Origin: Rhinopithecus roxellana
Taxonomy: Eukaryota > Chordata > Mammalia > Primates > Cercopithecidae
Length of the DNA: 64,000 nucleotides
NCBI RefSeq assembly: GCF_007565055.1
Contig: NC_044549.1
Span: forward strand, 63,888,882-63,952,881
Direction: 5' to 3'
Below, piece after piece: positions 1 to 9,400 of this stretch. The position numbers and the translations under genes were made by a program. The notes beneath the pieces are model-generated. The model was given only the letters and a program-made list of their open reading frames with translations. It searched no databases and was not told where the DNA came from. The first letter of the stretch is position 1, and every line of letters starts with the position of its first letter.

Positions 1-961
1 GCCTCCCTTAGCCACTCGAGGAAGGCAGTAGGATTTTCTTCCTTTCCCTGAGTTATGGTGGACATGGGCTTTTTCCTAATTGTCCTTAGTCCTTCTAGAA
101 CACAGGTCAACAGATGTTTGTGACTCCAGTACCCATGATCTGAGTCGAGGTTCCAGTGGGGATCCATACTGGGGATGGCTTGCTGAACCGGTAGGGAATT
201 TGTCCCTTTCTTCAGCTGTCATTCTGTCATTTACTTGACTAAGATACCCGGTATCTTCAAACTCTCAGGCTGGAGCTAAAACCACATTCTTTTCATTAAA
301 GGCTGGGGTTTGATCTAACAATAGCATGACATCTCTATAAGTGAGATAGAAGCTTTACCCTAGACCCTGTAGGACATCTATGTATCTATCAGGATCATCT
401 GAAAACTTCCCCAGATCTGCCTTGCTCTGCTTTCAATCAGACAGGGAGAAAGGGACATATACCTGGGTTGGGCCAAATTCCCCTCCCCCTACAGCTTGAA
501 GGGGACATAACTGATAGCCTGGGGTTTTTTTGTGGTCCTTTGGAGACTTCTTTGCTTATTTCCTTCTGGGCGGGGGAGATTAGAGGAGGCTTATCATTAA
601 TAGGAAGGGGAGCTATAGGGATGCTACGATATGGGGGTAAGCTGAGAGGTCCTCCTGTGGGATGTAAATTGCAAGCTTTGCATAGTTGTGGATTCTCCTT
701 CAATGAAAAGAAAGCTTGGACATAAGGTATTTCACTCCATTTGCTTCCCCTCTTACAGAATAGGTCAGACTGCAGGATAGTATTATAATTTATACTTCCC
801 TAAGGTGGCCATTTTTTCCCATCAGAGAGAGAATATTGGGGCCAAGCCATAGTGCAGAAAAAAATGAGCTGCCTCTTTTTCAGGGTTTGTGGGTCAAATT
901 GGTCCCAATGGCTTACAATGCATTTCAAGGGTGAGCCTGTTGATGCCTGAGTGTTTCCCAT
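1..961 (-). pseudogene. degenerate ERV9-like gag (partial)
   Basis: On the minus strand a reading frame opens with Met-Gly at about 961, as in myristoylated retroviral matrix proteins, and continues through matrix-like and capsid-like segments to the window edge. The frame is broken: it stops near 800, reopens in the 437-703 stretch, which is proline-rich, and has further stops and frame shifts below about 430, where capsid-like sequence continues. Gag normally builds the virion core; this copy cannot encode a full product. The assignment rests on position after LTR and leader and on the order of segments. The 3' part of gag and any pol or env lie outside the window. Confidence 0.7.
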
Positions 962-1006
962 ATGAAAGACAAAACTGCCCGTCGTTTTGGTTTGTTTCTC
1001 CCCTGC

Positions 1007-1243
1007 CCAAGAACCTGCCCTGGACCCTGCTGATTGGAATAGTTGCACTCACTGATGCAGCAGCAGAAACACCTCTTGCCCAAGAACCTGCAATGGTCCC
1101 TGGACCCTGCTGATTGGAATAGTTGCACTCACCGATGAAGCAGCAGAAACACTTCTTGCCCAAGAACCTGCAATGGTCCCTGGACCCTGCTGATTGGAAT
1201 AGTTGTGCTCACCTACGCAGCAGCAGAAACACTAGTTTTGCTC
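1007..1243 (-). repeat. three tandem ~80-bp units in proviral leader
   Basis: The motif TGATTGGAATAGTTG starts at 1031, 1111 and 1191, an exact 80-bp period. Units also share GCAGCAGCAGAAAC-like and CCCAAGAACCTG segments; the outermost units are partial. The array sits between the LTR and the presumed gag start near 961. Confidence 0.85.
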
Positions 1244-2272
1244 CTTGACCACAAGGAGGACCGAAGAATGTCGGATTTAGTGGCCCTTACCAACACGTTC
1301 TCGAAAACCTGCACTCTTGCCTGTCCTCCTAGACCACAAAGAAGACTGAGAAAAATTGGATTTAATGGCCCTTACTGACATTCTTGAAAACCTGTTAGAG
1401 TCCTAAGCATTCCCCTGTTAGTAATGGGACTTTACCCATGTCCTATAAAGATGTTATGCCCCAAAAATGAAGTGGAGGGCCAAACTCTGAGGGAGGGGAG
1501 GGATATCCAGAGTTGGAAGAGTGCTGCCTTTTTGTCCTCACTTATATGAAAAGGAAGGATATCATTTCTGAAGCTCCCCACATCCTAGCTTCTGGAATAG
1601 CTTTTGTTAGGCCTGCTAGGCTGAGGAGGGATCCTAAAATTCCAGATAAGATAGTCCCCCGCCCTGACGGGGCTTTGGGCAAAAATTATGTCTTTCTGAT
1701 TGGTGAGCCTGGATGCCTAAAGAAGATAACAGAGTCCTGAAGTTTATACTAGAAATCATTCTTAAAGGAGAAACTAGAAAAGCACCAGAGACAGGGAGTG
1801 GTTTTTAGAAGCAGGACTAGCCTCAGAGAAGAGAGGCGAGAGGAAGTTTGTCTGACAGGCATTAGGACCCAGGAGGCAAGGGTCAGGATCGATAGGATAG
1901 ATGGTCGAGTCTTGCTTGGGCGACATGACTTTGAGAATTCCCCTCATGGCTGCAGGGTCAACCAAGTTGTTGTCAGGACCCTGAAGCTGAATGACTTTCC
2001 TCTGTGTTGACCTTTGGCTTGGCCCAGAAATACAGGAAAATCTGAAGCTGGTTCCAGACAAACCAACGCTTCCAACTCTGAAGAGTCAGGAGTTGTTAGA
2101 GAGCCCTTTCCCAGAAAGCCTGACACCCATGTCTTTAGTCCAGTGGCCGCACTAGTTGCTTTTAACTGGCCAACAGGTGCCTGGTGTTTAGCTCCCAAAT
2201 TCTAAGGAAAAATCGGACAGAATAGCAAGTGAAAGTAGCCTGATGATGCTCACCGCTTGGCGATAGACAATA
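1244..2272 (-). other. proviral leader (5' untranslated region)
   Basis: This lies between the primer site and the tandem array. It has no convincing frame on the minus strand beyond short fragments (1774-2061, 1944-2198), consistent with a non-coding retroviral leader. It also has two related segments near 1255-1310 and 1335-1390 that share GGCCCTTAC and TTCTCGAAAACCTG-like text, a diverged internal duplication. Confidence 0.55.
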
Positions 2273-2290
2273 GTCCCATCTGGGTCACCA
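2273..2290 (-). other. candidate retroviral primer-binding site
   Basis: Three bases inside the LTR end, the minus strand reads TGGTGACCCAGATGGGAC. Position, length and the TGG start fit an 18-nt primer-binding site. I believe ERV9 uses an arginine tRNA but cannot confirm the match without a tRNA alignment. Confidence 0.55.
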
Positions 2291-2293
2291 AAA

Positions 2294-3022
2294 TGTGTCT
2301 GGAATAGTTCCTTCTGGTGGGTTTGTGGTCTTGCTGACTTCAAGAATGAAGCCATGGACCCTCGCTGTGGGTGTTACAGTTCTTAAAGATGGTGTGTACG
2401 GAGTTTGTTCCTTCAGATGTTCAGATGTGTCTGGAGTTTATTCCTTCTGGTGAGTTCGTCGTCTCACTGACTTCAGGAGTGAAGCCACAGACATTTGCAG
2501 TGAGTGTTACAGCTCTTAAAGGTGGTGTGTCCGGAATTGTTTGTTCCTCCCAGTGGGTTCATGGTCTCACTGACTTCAGGAGTGAAGCTGCAGACCTTCG
2601 CAGTGAGTGTTACAGCTCATAAAGGTAGTGCCAGACCCAAAGAGTGAGCAGCAGCAAGATTTATTGTGAAGAGCGAAAGAACAAAGCTTCCACAGCATGG
2701 AAGGGGACCCCAGCAGGTTGCCACTGCTGGGTCAGGTGGCCAGCTTTTATTCCCTTATTTGGCCCTGCCCACGTCCTGCTGATTGGTCCATTTTACAGAG
2801 TGCTGATTGGTCCGTTTTTACAGAGTCCTGATTGGTGCATTTACAAACCTTTAGCTAGACACAGAGCACTGATTGGTGCTTTTTTACAGAACGCTGATTG
2901 GTGTGTTTACAAACCGTTAGCTAGACACAGAGTGCTGATTGGTGTGTTACAATCCTTTGGCTAGACAGAAAAGTTCTCCAAGTCCCCACCCAACCCAGAA
3001 GCCCAGCCGGCTTCACCTCTCA
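2294..3022 (-). repeat. LTR12-like long terminal repeat (5' LTR)
   Basis: The 729-bp LTR runs from TGAGAGG at 3022 to GACACA at 2294, with TG...CA ends on the minus strand. U3 (about 3022-2750) holds six ATTGG motifs on the plus strand (near 2780, 2814, 2829, 2870, 2892, 2936), which are CCAAT boxes in the LTR sense, spaced by CTAGCTAGACACAGAG-type units. An AATAAAAG TATA-like box lies near 2745 and an AATAAA polyadenylation signal near 2660. The U5 side holds three related units starting near 2294, 2426 and 2526. LTR12 promoters are known to drive host transcripts, so residual minus-strand promoter activity is possible but not shown here. Confidence 0.85.
2745..2945 (-). promoter_or_regulatory. 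LTR U3 CCAAT-box array plus TATA-like box
   Basis: Six CCAAT boxes (ATTGG on the plus strand) occur within about 165 bp, followed on the minus strand by AATAAAAG near 2745. ERV9 LTRs are known to use CCAAT repeats as enhancer units binding NF-Y-type factors. The array is intact in sequence, but activity cannot be judged from sequence alone. Confidence 0.6.
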
Positions 3023-3860
3023 GTGTGACGTGAAAGTATTACTTTAACTGTATCTGTATACTATGACTTTTCTTTTAAAATAAATTATGTGCTTGAACTA
3101 TTTTAATACAAGTTAAAATATTTAAAGAAAGGGCTTTTATAAAAATAAAGACAAAGTATAAATTAAAATCACGCAATGAGTAGAGTACTTAAAATCAATA
3201 AAACGACACATTTAAAAGGTACATTTTTCACTTTGCTTCCTATATCTTTGGTTTGATTATAAGAAACAAGAGTATAGAGGCAGCTCTATGAACCAGGGCA
3301 TTTAATGAAAGATCTGTTATGGGGACTACGAATATAATGTTAGCTGGTTCATTCCTGTAGTAGCTAAGCAAAGATGGACTTCCTAGAAGAGCTGGACTTT
3401 ATAGCCATTGTCAAGAGACTTTCTGTCCATCCAGTTCCACCATTTTAATAGTCATGCATGGACAAATCAATCAATCTGTTATATCTTCCTTTTTGACAAA
3501 GCAATTGGGTTTAAAGTACACCACATATGAGCACTTGATCTTGCTCACATTTTAACATTAAGTAGCAAATGTTGAGTTGTTATGAACAATGAGATTTATG
3601 TAATCATTTGATACCTGAACTATCTTCTGCCATAGGGTGGCTAGGACACTTCTTAGAGGGATTCCTGTATGACATCTTTCCTTGCTGACGAAAGTGTGTT
3701 TCTTCTGATCCTAAATTCATGGTGCTCCTGTTATACTGGGTCCTGCCAGAAGATGGGTATCACTGTGCTGTCAAGAGAGAAGACATCAAACCAGAGTTAC
3801 CTGATTGTCTGCAGAATCACGGCAGGCTTTTCTTTTCCTAGGCAGCAACCTCAGGGGAGG
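3023..3860. other. no gene seen; AT-rich flank of the provirus
   Basis: Single-copy-looking AT-rich sequence. A 70-codon open frame at 3669-3881 has no features of a gene and runs into a MIR. I recognise no repeat here. Confidence 0.5.
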
Positions 3861-4055
3861 AAGCACTGGATTTATAGTTAAGCCCAGTTCAAATCTTGTG
3901 TTTACGATTTGCTTGCTAGGCTGATGTGTGCAGCTTATAACCCTTCCAAACCTTGGCTTCCTCAGCTGTACACCGAGAACCCTCCTAGGGCTATTGTGGA
4001 ATTCAAGAGAGAAAATGCATTAGCAGGAGCTTGGCACAGGACTTGCCTAGCACAT
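3861..4055 (+). repeat. MIR SINE
   Basis: Sequence follows the MIR consensus order: CAGTTCAAATCTTG, then CCTTGGCTTCCTCAGCTGTA, then GGAGCTTGGCACAGG. It is an ancient tRNA-derived SINE, about 195 bp. Confidence 0.75.
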
Positions 4056-4092
4056 GGGATGGGATTGGCGAGCTACAGTGTCCAATGAGAAG

Positions 4093-4292
4093 AGTGGTTC
4101 TCATCCTGGCTGCACATTACCTGGGTATCTTTGAAGAAAAACCCCTATCCGATGCCAGACCAACGAAATAGAACATTATTGAGGTGGGGGGGCGGGGGGC
4201 GGTTGAGGGAAAATAGCCTTAAAAAAACCCAAAAAATGCCCCCCCACCAACTCTTCCCAGGTGATTCTCAGGAGCCGGGCTGGGAAACACTG
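4093..4292 (+). mobile_element. MER5-type nonautonomous hAT transposon
   Basis: The ends are inverted repeats: AGTGGTTCTCATCCTGGCTGC at the left and CCGGGCTGGGAAACACTG at the right, with TTCCCAGGTGATTCTC inside the right end. This is a complete ~200-bp Charlie-group relic. Its right half is duplicated at 5106. Confidence 0.7.
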
Positions 4293-4371
4293 CAATGGAA
4301 GATGAAATGCAGTTGGGTCTATGGGAAATGGAGGGAAAGATTGAGAGATGCAAATCAACCAGAATTCAAAA
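4219..4371 (+). repeat. donor copy A of a local direct duplication
   Basis: This 153-bp segment covers the right part of the MER5-type element plus about 79 bp of flank. It reappears in the same orientation at 5106-5188 and 5493-5561, at roughly 85-90% identity over alignable parts. It is contiguous with its MER5 left half here, so this looks like the source copy. Confidence 0.8.
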
Positions 4372-4461
4372 GTAGTCAAATATTTGCCTATGCTTCAAAT
4401 TTCAGGGGTCTCAAATGCTCCCTGATCCTAGTTATGTTTTAGCTATAAAATACCCATAGCA

Positions 4462-4761
4462 GGCCAGGCGCGGTGGCTCAAGCCTGTAATCCCAGCACTT
4501 TGGGAGGCCGAGACGGGTGGATCACGAGGTCAGGAGATCGAGACCATCCTGGCTAACATGGTGAAACCCCGTCTCTACTAAAAAATATAAAAAAACTAGC
4601 CGGGCGAGGTGGCGGGCGCCTGTAGTCCCAGCTACTCTGGAGGCTGAGGCAGGAGAGTAGCGTGAATCCGGGAGGCGGAGCTTGCAGTGAGCTGAGATCC
4701 GGCCACTGCACTCCAGCCTGGGCAACAGAGCAAGACTCCGTCTCAAAAAAAAAAAAAAAAA
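4462..4761 (+). mobile_element. AluY, Old World monkey type
   Basis: Full-length, ending in an uninterrupted A-run. Target duplication AAAATACCCATAGCA at 4447-4461 and a one-mismatch copy at 4758-4772. It has GGCTCAAGCC, CTAGCCGGGCGAGG and GATCCGGCCACTG variants. Confidence 0.95.
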
Positions 4762-5105
4762 TACCCATAACAAAAAATTTCATTTAAAAAATGTAAATAT
4801 AGTTATATTTATAAGTTACATCTTACATGTAACTTAACAGTTAATTAACTAAATGTAACTATACACTTACATTTTTAATTGTTTAGTTTAGTGGTTTTAA
4901 GTATATTCACAGTGTTGTATAACCAATCTCTGGAACTTTTTAATCTTGAAAGCTGAAACTCGATACCCATTAAACAATGACTCCCCATTCTCTCCTCCCT
5001 CCCACCCTCCTGGCAACCACCATTCTACTTTCTGTCTCTATGATTTCAACTACTCTAGATAACTCATATAATGGGAATCATATAGTATTTGTCTTTTGTA
5101 ACAGA

Positions 5106-5561
5106 TTAAAAAAACAGCAAAAGCCAAACTCTCCCCAGGTGATTCTAAGAAGCTAGGCTGAGAAATACTGCAATAGAAGTTGAAATAGGCCAGGTGCGGT
5201 GGCTCACGTCTGTAATCCCAGCACTTCCCAAGGCCGAGGTGGGCAGATCACTTGAGCTCAGGAGTTTGAGACCAGTCTGGCTAACATGGTGAAACTTGGC
5301 TCTACAAAAAATACAAAAATTAGCAGGGTGTGGTGGCATCTGCCTGTAGTCCCAGCTACTTGGGAGGCTGAGGTGGGAGAATCGCTTGAACCCAGGAGGC
5401 AGAGATTGCAGTGAGCTGAGATCATGCCACTGCACTCTAGTCTGGGTACGGTCTCAAAAAAAAAATAAAAGAAAAAGAAAAAGAAAAAGAAGATAAATGC
5501 TGCTGGGTCTATGGGAAATCGGTGGAAAGATGGAGAGATGCAAATCAACCAGAATTTAAAA
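5106..5561 (+). repeat. copy B of local duplication inserted in L1, split by an Alu
   Basis: 5106-5188 and 5493-5561 together match 4219-4371. L1 sequence breaks at about 5105 (TTGTCTTTTGTAACAG) and resumes at about 5567 (TTTCACACAGCATAATG), so only some 15 bp of L1 is lost. No poly(A) or clear target duplication bounds the segment. Confidence 0.75.
5188..5492 (+). mobile_element. AluS-type, inside copy B
   Basis: Complete, with a degenerate A-rich tail of AAAAAG units. The flanks AGAAGTTGAAATA and AGAAGATAAATG are the target duplication. Copy A still shows the empty site (GGAAGATGAAATGC). Confidence 0.93.
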
Positions 5562-5810
5562 CGCCAACATTTCACACAGCATAATGTCTTCAAGGTTCAT
5601 TTATATTGCAGCATGTGCCAGAATATCCTTTTGTCTTAAACTTGAATAACATCCATTGTATGTACAGACCACATTTTGTTTATCCATTCATCTGTCAATG
5701 GTCATTTGGATTATTTCCACCTTTGGGCTGTTGTAAATAATGCTACTGTTGAATATAGGTGTACAAATACCTGTTTGAATCCCCGTTTCCAATTCCCTCT
5801 CTCTCTCTCT

Positions 5811-6101
5811 TTTTTTTTTTTTTGAGACAGAATCTTGTTCTGTTGCCAGGCTGGAGTGCAGTGGCGTGATCTTGGCTCACTCCAACCTCCACCTTCCGGG
5901 TTCAAGCGATTCTCCTGCCTCAGCCTCCCAAGTAGCTGAGACTACAGGCGTGTGCCACCATGGCCAGCTAATTTTTGTATTTTTAGCAGAAACAGGGTTT
6001 TACCATGTTGGCCAGGATTGTCCATCTCTTGACCTCATGATCCTCCCGTCTCGGCCTCCCAAAGTGCTGGGATTACAGGCATGAGCCACCACGCCTTGCC
6101 C
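5811..6101 (-). mobile_element. AluS-type
   Basis: The T-run after (CT)n at 5811 leads into GAGACAGAATCTTGTTCTG and the element ends at GCCACCACGCCTTGCC. The flanks CCAATTCCCTCT and CCAGTTCTTCTGG are a decayed target duplication within the L1. Confidence 0.92.
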
Positions 6102-6180
6102 CAGTTCTTCTGGGTATATACCCAGAGGTGGAATTGCTGGATCACCTGGCAATTCTGTGTTTCACTCCCTGAGGAACTGT

Positions 6181-6322
6181 GGGATGCGAGTAGATGATGG
6201 GAGGTTGCTCCGGTACAATGTGCATTGCTCCAGAAGTGGATGCACTGAATGTCCTGACTTTACCACAATGTAGTATGTCAGTGTAGCAAAACCGTATTTG
6301 TATTCCATGAATATATAAACTC
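6181..6322 (+). mobile_element. L1 3' UTR end fragment, 5' part of a chimeric insert
   Basis: GGTACAATGTGCATT, GTCCTGACTTTACCACAATG and TAGCAAAACCGTATTTGTA match the last ~120 bp of a primate L1MA/L1PB-type 3' UTR in sense orientation. It passes into Alu sequence at 6323 with no poly(A) tail in between. Confidence 0.7.
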
Positions 6323-6506
6323 AATTAGCTGGGCATGGTGGCATGTGCCTGTAGTCCCAGTTACTCAGGAGGCTGAGCTGGGAGGATTGCTTGAGCCTGG
6401 GAGGTTGAGGTTGCAGTGAGCTGAGATGGCGCCACTGTACTCCAGCTGAGGCGATAGAGTGAGACCTTGTCTTAAAAAAAGAAAAACAGAAAAACCAAAC
6501 AAAAAA
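6323..6506 (+). mobile_element. 5'-truncated Alu (right part), 3' part of a chimeric insert
   Basis: It starts at AATTAGCTGGGCATGGTGG and ends in an A-rich tail before GAGGAACT. The single target duplication GAGGAACT (6171 and 6513) brackets this Alu together with the L1 fragment before it. Confidence 0.85.
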
Positions 6507-6854
6507 CTGTTAGAGGAACTTCTGTTTCCTGCAGTGGTTGCACCAGTTTACATTCTCACCAGCAATGCACAAAGATTGAATTTGTCCACCTTGTCTCCAG
6601 CATGTGTGATTTTGTTTTTGATAATAGCCTTCCTATCTCATGTTAAGAGATACCTCATGGCGGTTTTGATTTGTATTTCCCTCCCTACTGACTAGTGATG
6701 TTGAGTGTCTTTTCACGTGCTTTTTGGCCATTGGTATGACTTCTTTGAAGTACTGTCTATTGAAGTCCTTTGTCCATTTTAAAATTCAGTTGTTTGTCTT
6801 TTTGTTATTGACTTGTAGGAGTTCTCCCACATACATTTTAAAATTCTGTTTCCC

Positions 6855-7135
6855 GGCCGGGCACGGTTGCTCAAGCCTTTAATCCCAGCACTTTGGGAGG
6901 CCGAGACGGGCAGATCACTAGGTCAGGAGATCAAGACCATCCTGACTAACACGGTGAAACCCTGTCTCTACTAAAAAATACAAAAAACTAGCCGGGCGAG
7001 GTGGCGGGTGCCTGTAGTCCCAGCTACTCGGGAGGCTGAGGCAGGAGAATGGTGTAAACCCGGGAGGTGGAGCTTGCAGTGAGCTGAGATCTGGCCACTG
7101 CACTCCAGCCTGGGTGACAGAGTGAGACTCCATCT

Positions 7136-7171
<36 letters not shown>
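6855..7171 (+). mobile_element. AluY, Old World monkey type, long A-tail
   Basis: The tail is about 35 uninterrupted A residues. Target duplication AAATTCTGTTTCCC is perfect on both sides. The pure tail and clean duplication indicate a recent insertion that may be polymorphic. Confidence 0.95.
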
Positions 7172-7173
<2 letters not shown>

Positions 7174-7440
7174 CTGTTTCCCAAAGTGTGTTCCCTGGAA
7201 CACTGGTTCGGTAGGATCTTAATGGCTTTTGGAGGAAAAAGGGTTCTGAGACCAAACTTATGGGATGCAGTGGGTTAAATAAAATTTAAACTTGATTCTT
7301 TCCTATAAAACAGCTTAGAATATTAATACACTAAATATGTATGCTGAATCTCTAAGATGGGAGAGTATAAAATATTTCTCAAACTTACTTGACCACAGAA
7401 TCCTTTTACAGTATGATGTTTTGCAGGTCTAGAGTTTGGC
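7172..7440. repeat. probable old nonautonomous DNA transposon, family unknown
   Basis: The sequence CCAAAGTGTGTTCCCTGGAAC, then GGGTTCTGAGACCAAA, and a right part with CTCAAACTTACTTGACCACAG resembles an old MER-type DNA element. I cannot name the family. Confidence 0.35.
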
Positions 7441-8191
7441 AGGCCAGGATCTGGGGAATGCTGTCCTTTATTCACTAAATTGGCTGTTGGAAATTTCCTT
7501 TTTTTACCTTATGGCTCGATTTTGTTGTCTCTTCGTGTCTTCTGTTTACTTATTATGGCTGGTCGCTTTCCCTGGGTCTCCTCTCTTCCTTTTCTCACCT
7601 CTCTTAATGGTCAGCAAATCTTGTTGAATTTTTTTCCTCCGCAGGCATATCTTAAATCCATCCCTTTTACTGTTTCCCAGTCCTCAGTATTGGTTGCTTG
7701 AACTTCTACAAAAGTATGAACCAGTCTTGCTTGACTCCGAGCTACCAGAATAATCTTCTAAATATGTAAATTTGATAACACCTCTATTTAAATTCCATAT
7801 TAGCAGTTAGCAGTGGTTGTGTCACAAACTTTTGAGCTGTGTTAGAAAATGTTATTCAAGTATTAGATTTAATGCTGTCTACTTAGAAAAAATACAATAC
7901 AGCAGAATCAAAGGCGTTCCTAAATCTTTACTCTCAATCACTTGCATTCTTCTTGAAATGAGTGAAAGCATCCTTTCTTGAGGAGCAGCGTTAGAGGGGT
8001 GTGATATAAATTACATATAATCTGTAGTCGAGTGTCTGTGTACCATAGTAACCAACTGTTACTGTTGCAGCATTTGTTTTATGACAATCATGGTTTATTA
8101 CAATGATTTATGTCTTGTTTGTATTTTTTGAGTTTTGTCAAAATTTGATTATGCTTCATGTGTCTTAGAAAAACAGATTATCCTACTTACC
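7441..8191. other. no gene or repeat recognised
   Basis: Pyrimidine-rich then AT-rich sequence. Two overlapping open frames of 63-73 codons at 7436-7701 are hydrophobic but lack any gene context. Confidence 0.45.
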
Positions 8192-8385
8192 AATGATTCT
8201 CAATAGGGCACAGTATTCTCCCCATCTCTGAGGGTGCTTAGGATGGATATGGGGATTGGGAATGTCATAATGGCTGTGGGTGCTATGGGTTGTCTGGAGC
8301 CCATGGTGTTAAATATCCTGCAATACATGAGACGGTTCCATAATTGTCCCACTCCAAGTGTCCTCATTGGGAAGCATTATTAGTC
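8192..8385 (+). mobile_element. MER20-type hAT transposon
   Basis: CCAATGATTCTCAATAGGGCACAG opens the copy. GGTGCTATGGGTTGTCTGGA and ATATCCTGCAATACATGAGACG follow, matching the MER20 order. It is diverged. Confidence 0.6.
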
Positions 8386-8499
8386 ATCAAAGCACAAATT
8401 TTAGCAAGGCATGTAGAACCTCATCACACCCAGTCCCTGACTATGTTTTCCACCTAGCATAATACCCTGTACTTCTGTTCCCTGCTGCTCTCCAGAATG

Positions 8500-8690
8500 T
8501 GAGATTTTCTTGTGCAAATGAGTTTTTCGTGTGCTGTTTCCTCTATATGGAATGCTCTTCCATCCCTGACTGGTTAATAAACTCTTTTTTCTTTGTATTT
8601 ATTCCTTTGGAAGCCATCTCTGACACCTGTCCTTTGGGGAGAGTTAGTTGGTCTTCTGTGTTCTCATAGCACCCAGCATACATCTGGTCG
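8500..8690 (+). repeat. L2 LINE 3' fragment
   Basis: TGCTGTTTCCTCTATATGGAATGCTCTTCC matches the L2 3' region in two overlapping short blocks, followed by GGAAGCCATCTCTGACACC and CATAGCACCCAGCA. Confidence 0.65.
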
Positions 8691-9400
8691 CCACTGGGAT
8701 GTTCACAAACATCCCCTTCTCTAGGAAGATGGTAGCATCATATTTCCCTGCTTTTCCTTAAACTTCAGCACTATCAAATGACTTGCTTTGGGCAATGAAA
8801 TATGAGTGGAATTGACATGCATAACTTCCAGATGGAAACTTCAATAGGCAGTCACAGTGTGCCATTTTTTCTTTATTTCTGCTACGGTAAGCCAGATGAT
8901 GGCTGCTCTGTGATACCAGGTCTTAGAGTAAGTGGAGCTCCCTGCCAATGCACAATTGATATATAACATGAACAAGAGATGAACTATGTTGTTTTAAGCC
9001 ACTGAGATTTTTATTTTTATTTATTTTTTTGAGACAGAGTCTTGCTCTGTCACCCAGGCTGGAGTGCAGTGGTGCCATCTTGGCTTACTACAACCTCTGC
9101 CTCCTGGGTTCAAGCAGCTCTCCTGCCTCAGCCTCCTGCATAGCTGGGATTACAGGTGCCCGCCACTACACCCAGCTAGTTTGTGTATTTTCATAGAGAT
9201 GGGGTTTTACCATGTTGGCCAGGCTGGTCTCAAACTACTGATCTCAAGTGATCCACCCCCCTTGGCCTCCCAAAGTGCTGGGTTTACAGGCATGAGCCAC
9301 TGAGCCTGACCGCCACTGAGATTTTTAGGTTACTTGTTAGTACAGTATACTCATGCTCATCCTGATGGATATACCTCTATTATAGTAGTTATCACGTTTG
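8691..9400. repeat. old LTR-like repeat, interrupted by an Alu
   Basis: GTTGTTTTAAGCCACTGAGATTTTT at the right part is typical of ancient mammalian LTR-type repeats. The Alu at 9013-9311 splits it, duplicating GCCACTGAGATTTTT. Confidence 0.4.
9013..9311 (-). mobile_element. AluS-type
   Basis: The T-rich start leads into GAGACAGAGTCTTGCTCTG; the end is CATGAGCCACTGAGCCTGACC. The 15-bp duplication GCCACTGAGATTTTT flanks it (about 8999 and 9312). Confidence 0.94.

Larger units (their letters stand above)
1..3022 (-). mobile_element. ERV9/HERV9-type endogenous retrovirus, 5' part of provirus
   Basis: Read on the minus strand, this is a 5' LTR (3022 to 2294) followed by a primer-site-like sequence, a leader and the start of gag, leaving the window at base 1. 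The LTR begins TGAGAGGTGAAGCC and carries ATTGG/CCAAT repeats typical of LTR12, the ERV9 LTR family. The internal part matches the leader-gag order of class I (gammaretrovirus-like) elements. It is an old, inactive copy: gag has stops and frame changes. The rest of the provirus, if kept, lies to the left. A solitary LTR is excluded because leader and gag follow. Family assignment is from memory; a related ERV1 group is the alternative. Confidence 0.85.
4862..6854 (-). mobile_element. old L1 (L1M-type) 3' region, antisense, heavily interrupted
   Basis: Segments 4862-5105, 5562-5810, 6102-6180 and 6507-6854 read as one continuous antisense L1 end: GGCAACCACCATTCTAC, CATTTTGTTTATCCATTCATC, GGTGGAATTGCTGGATCA, then GCGGTTTTGATTTGTATTTCC. 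On the minus strand this is the end of ORF2 and the 3' UTR. Interruptions are a copied 150-bp segment carrying its own Alu (5106-5561), an Alu (5811-6101) and a chimeric L1-Alu insert (6181-6506). It is useful as a clock because each insertion point can be read against the L1 consensus. Confidence 0.85.

Noticed and set aside
1..961. Functional ERV gag
   Set aside because: Several stops and frame changes; no full frame exists.
1007..1243. CRISPR-like array
   Set aside because: Adjacent 80-bp tandem units without spacers, in a retroviral leader of a primate genome.
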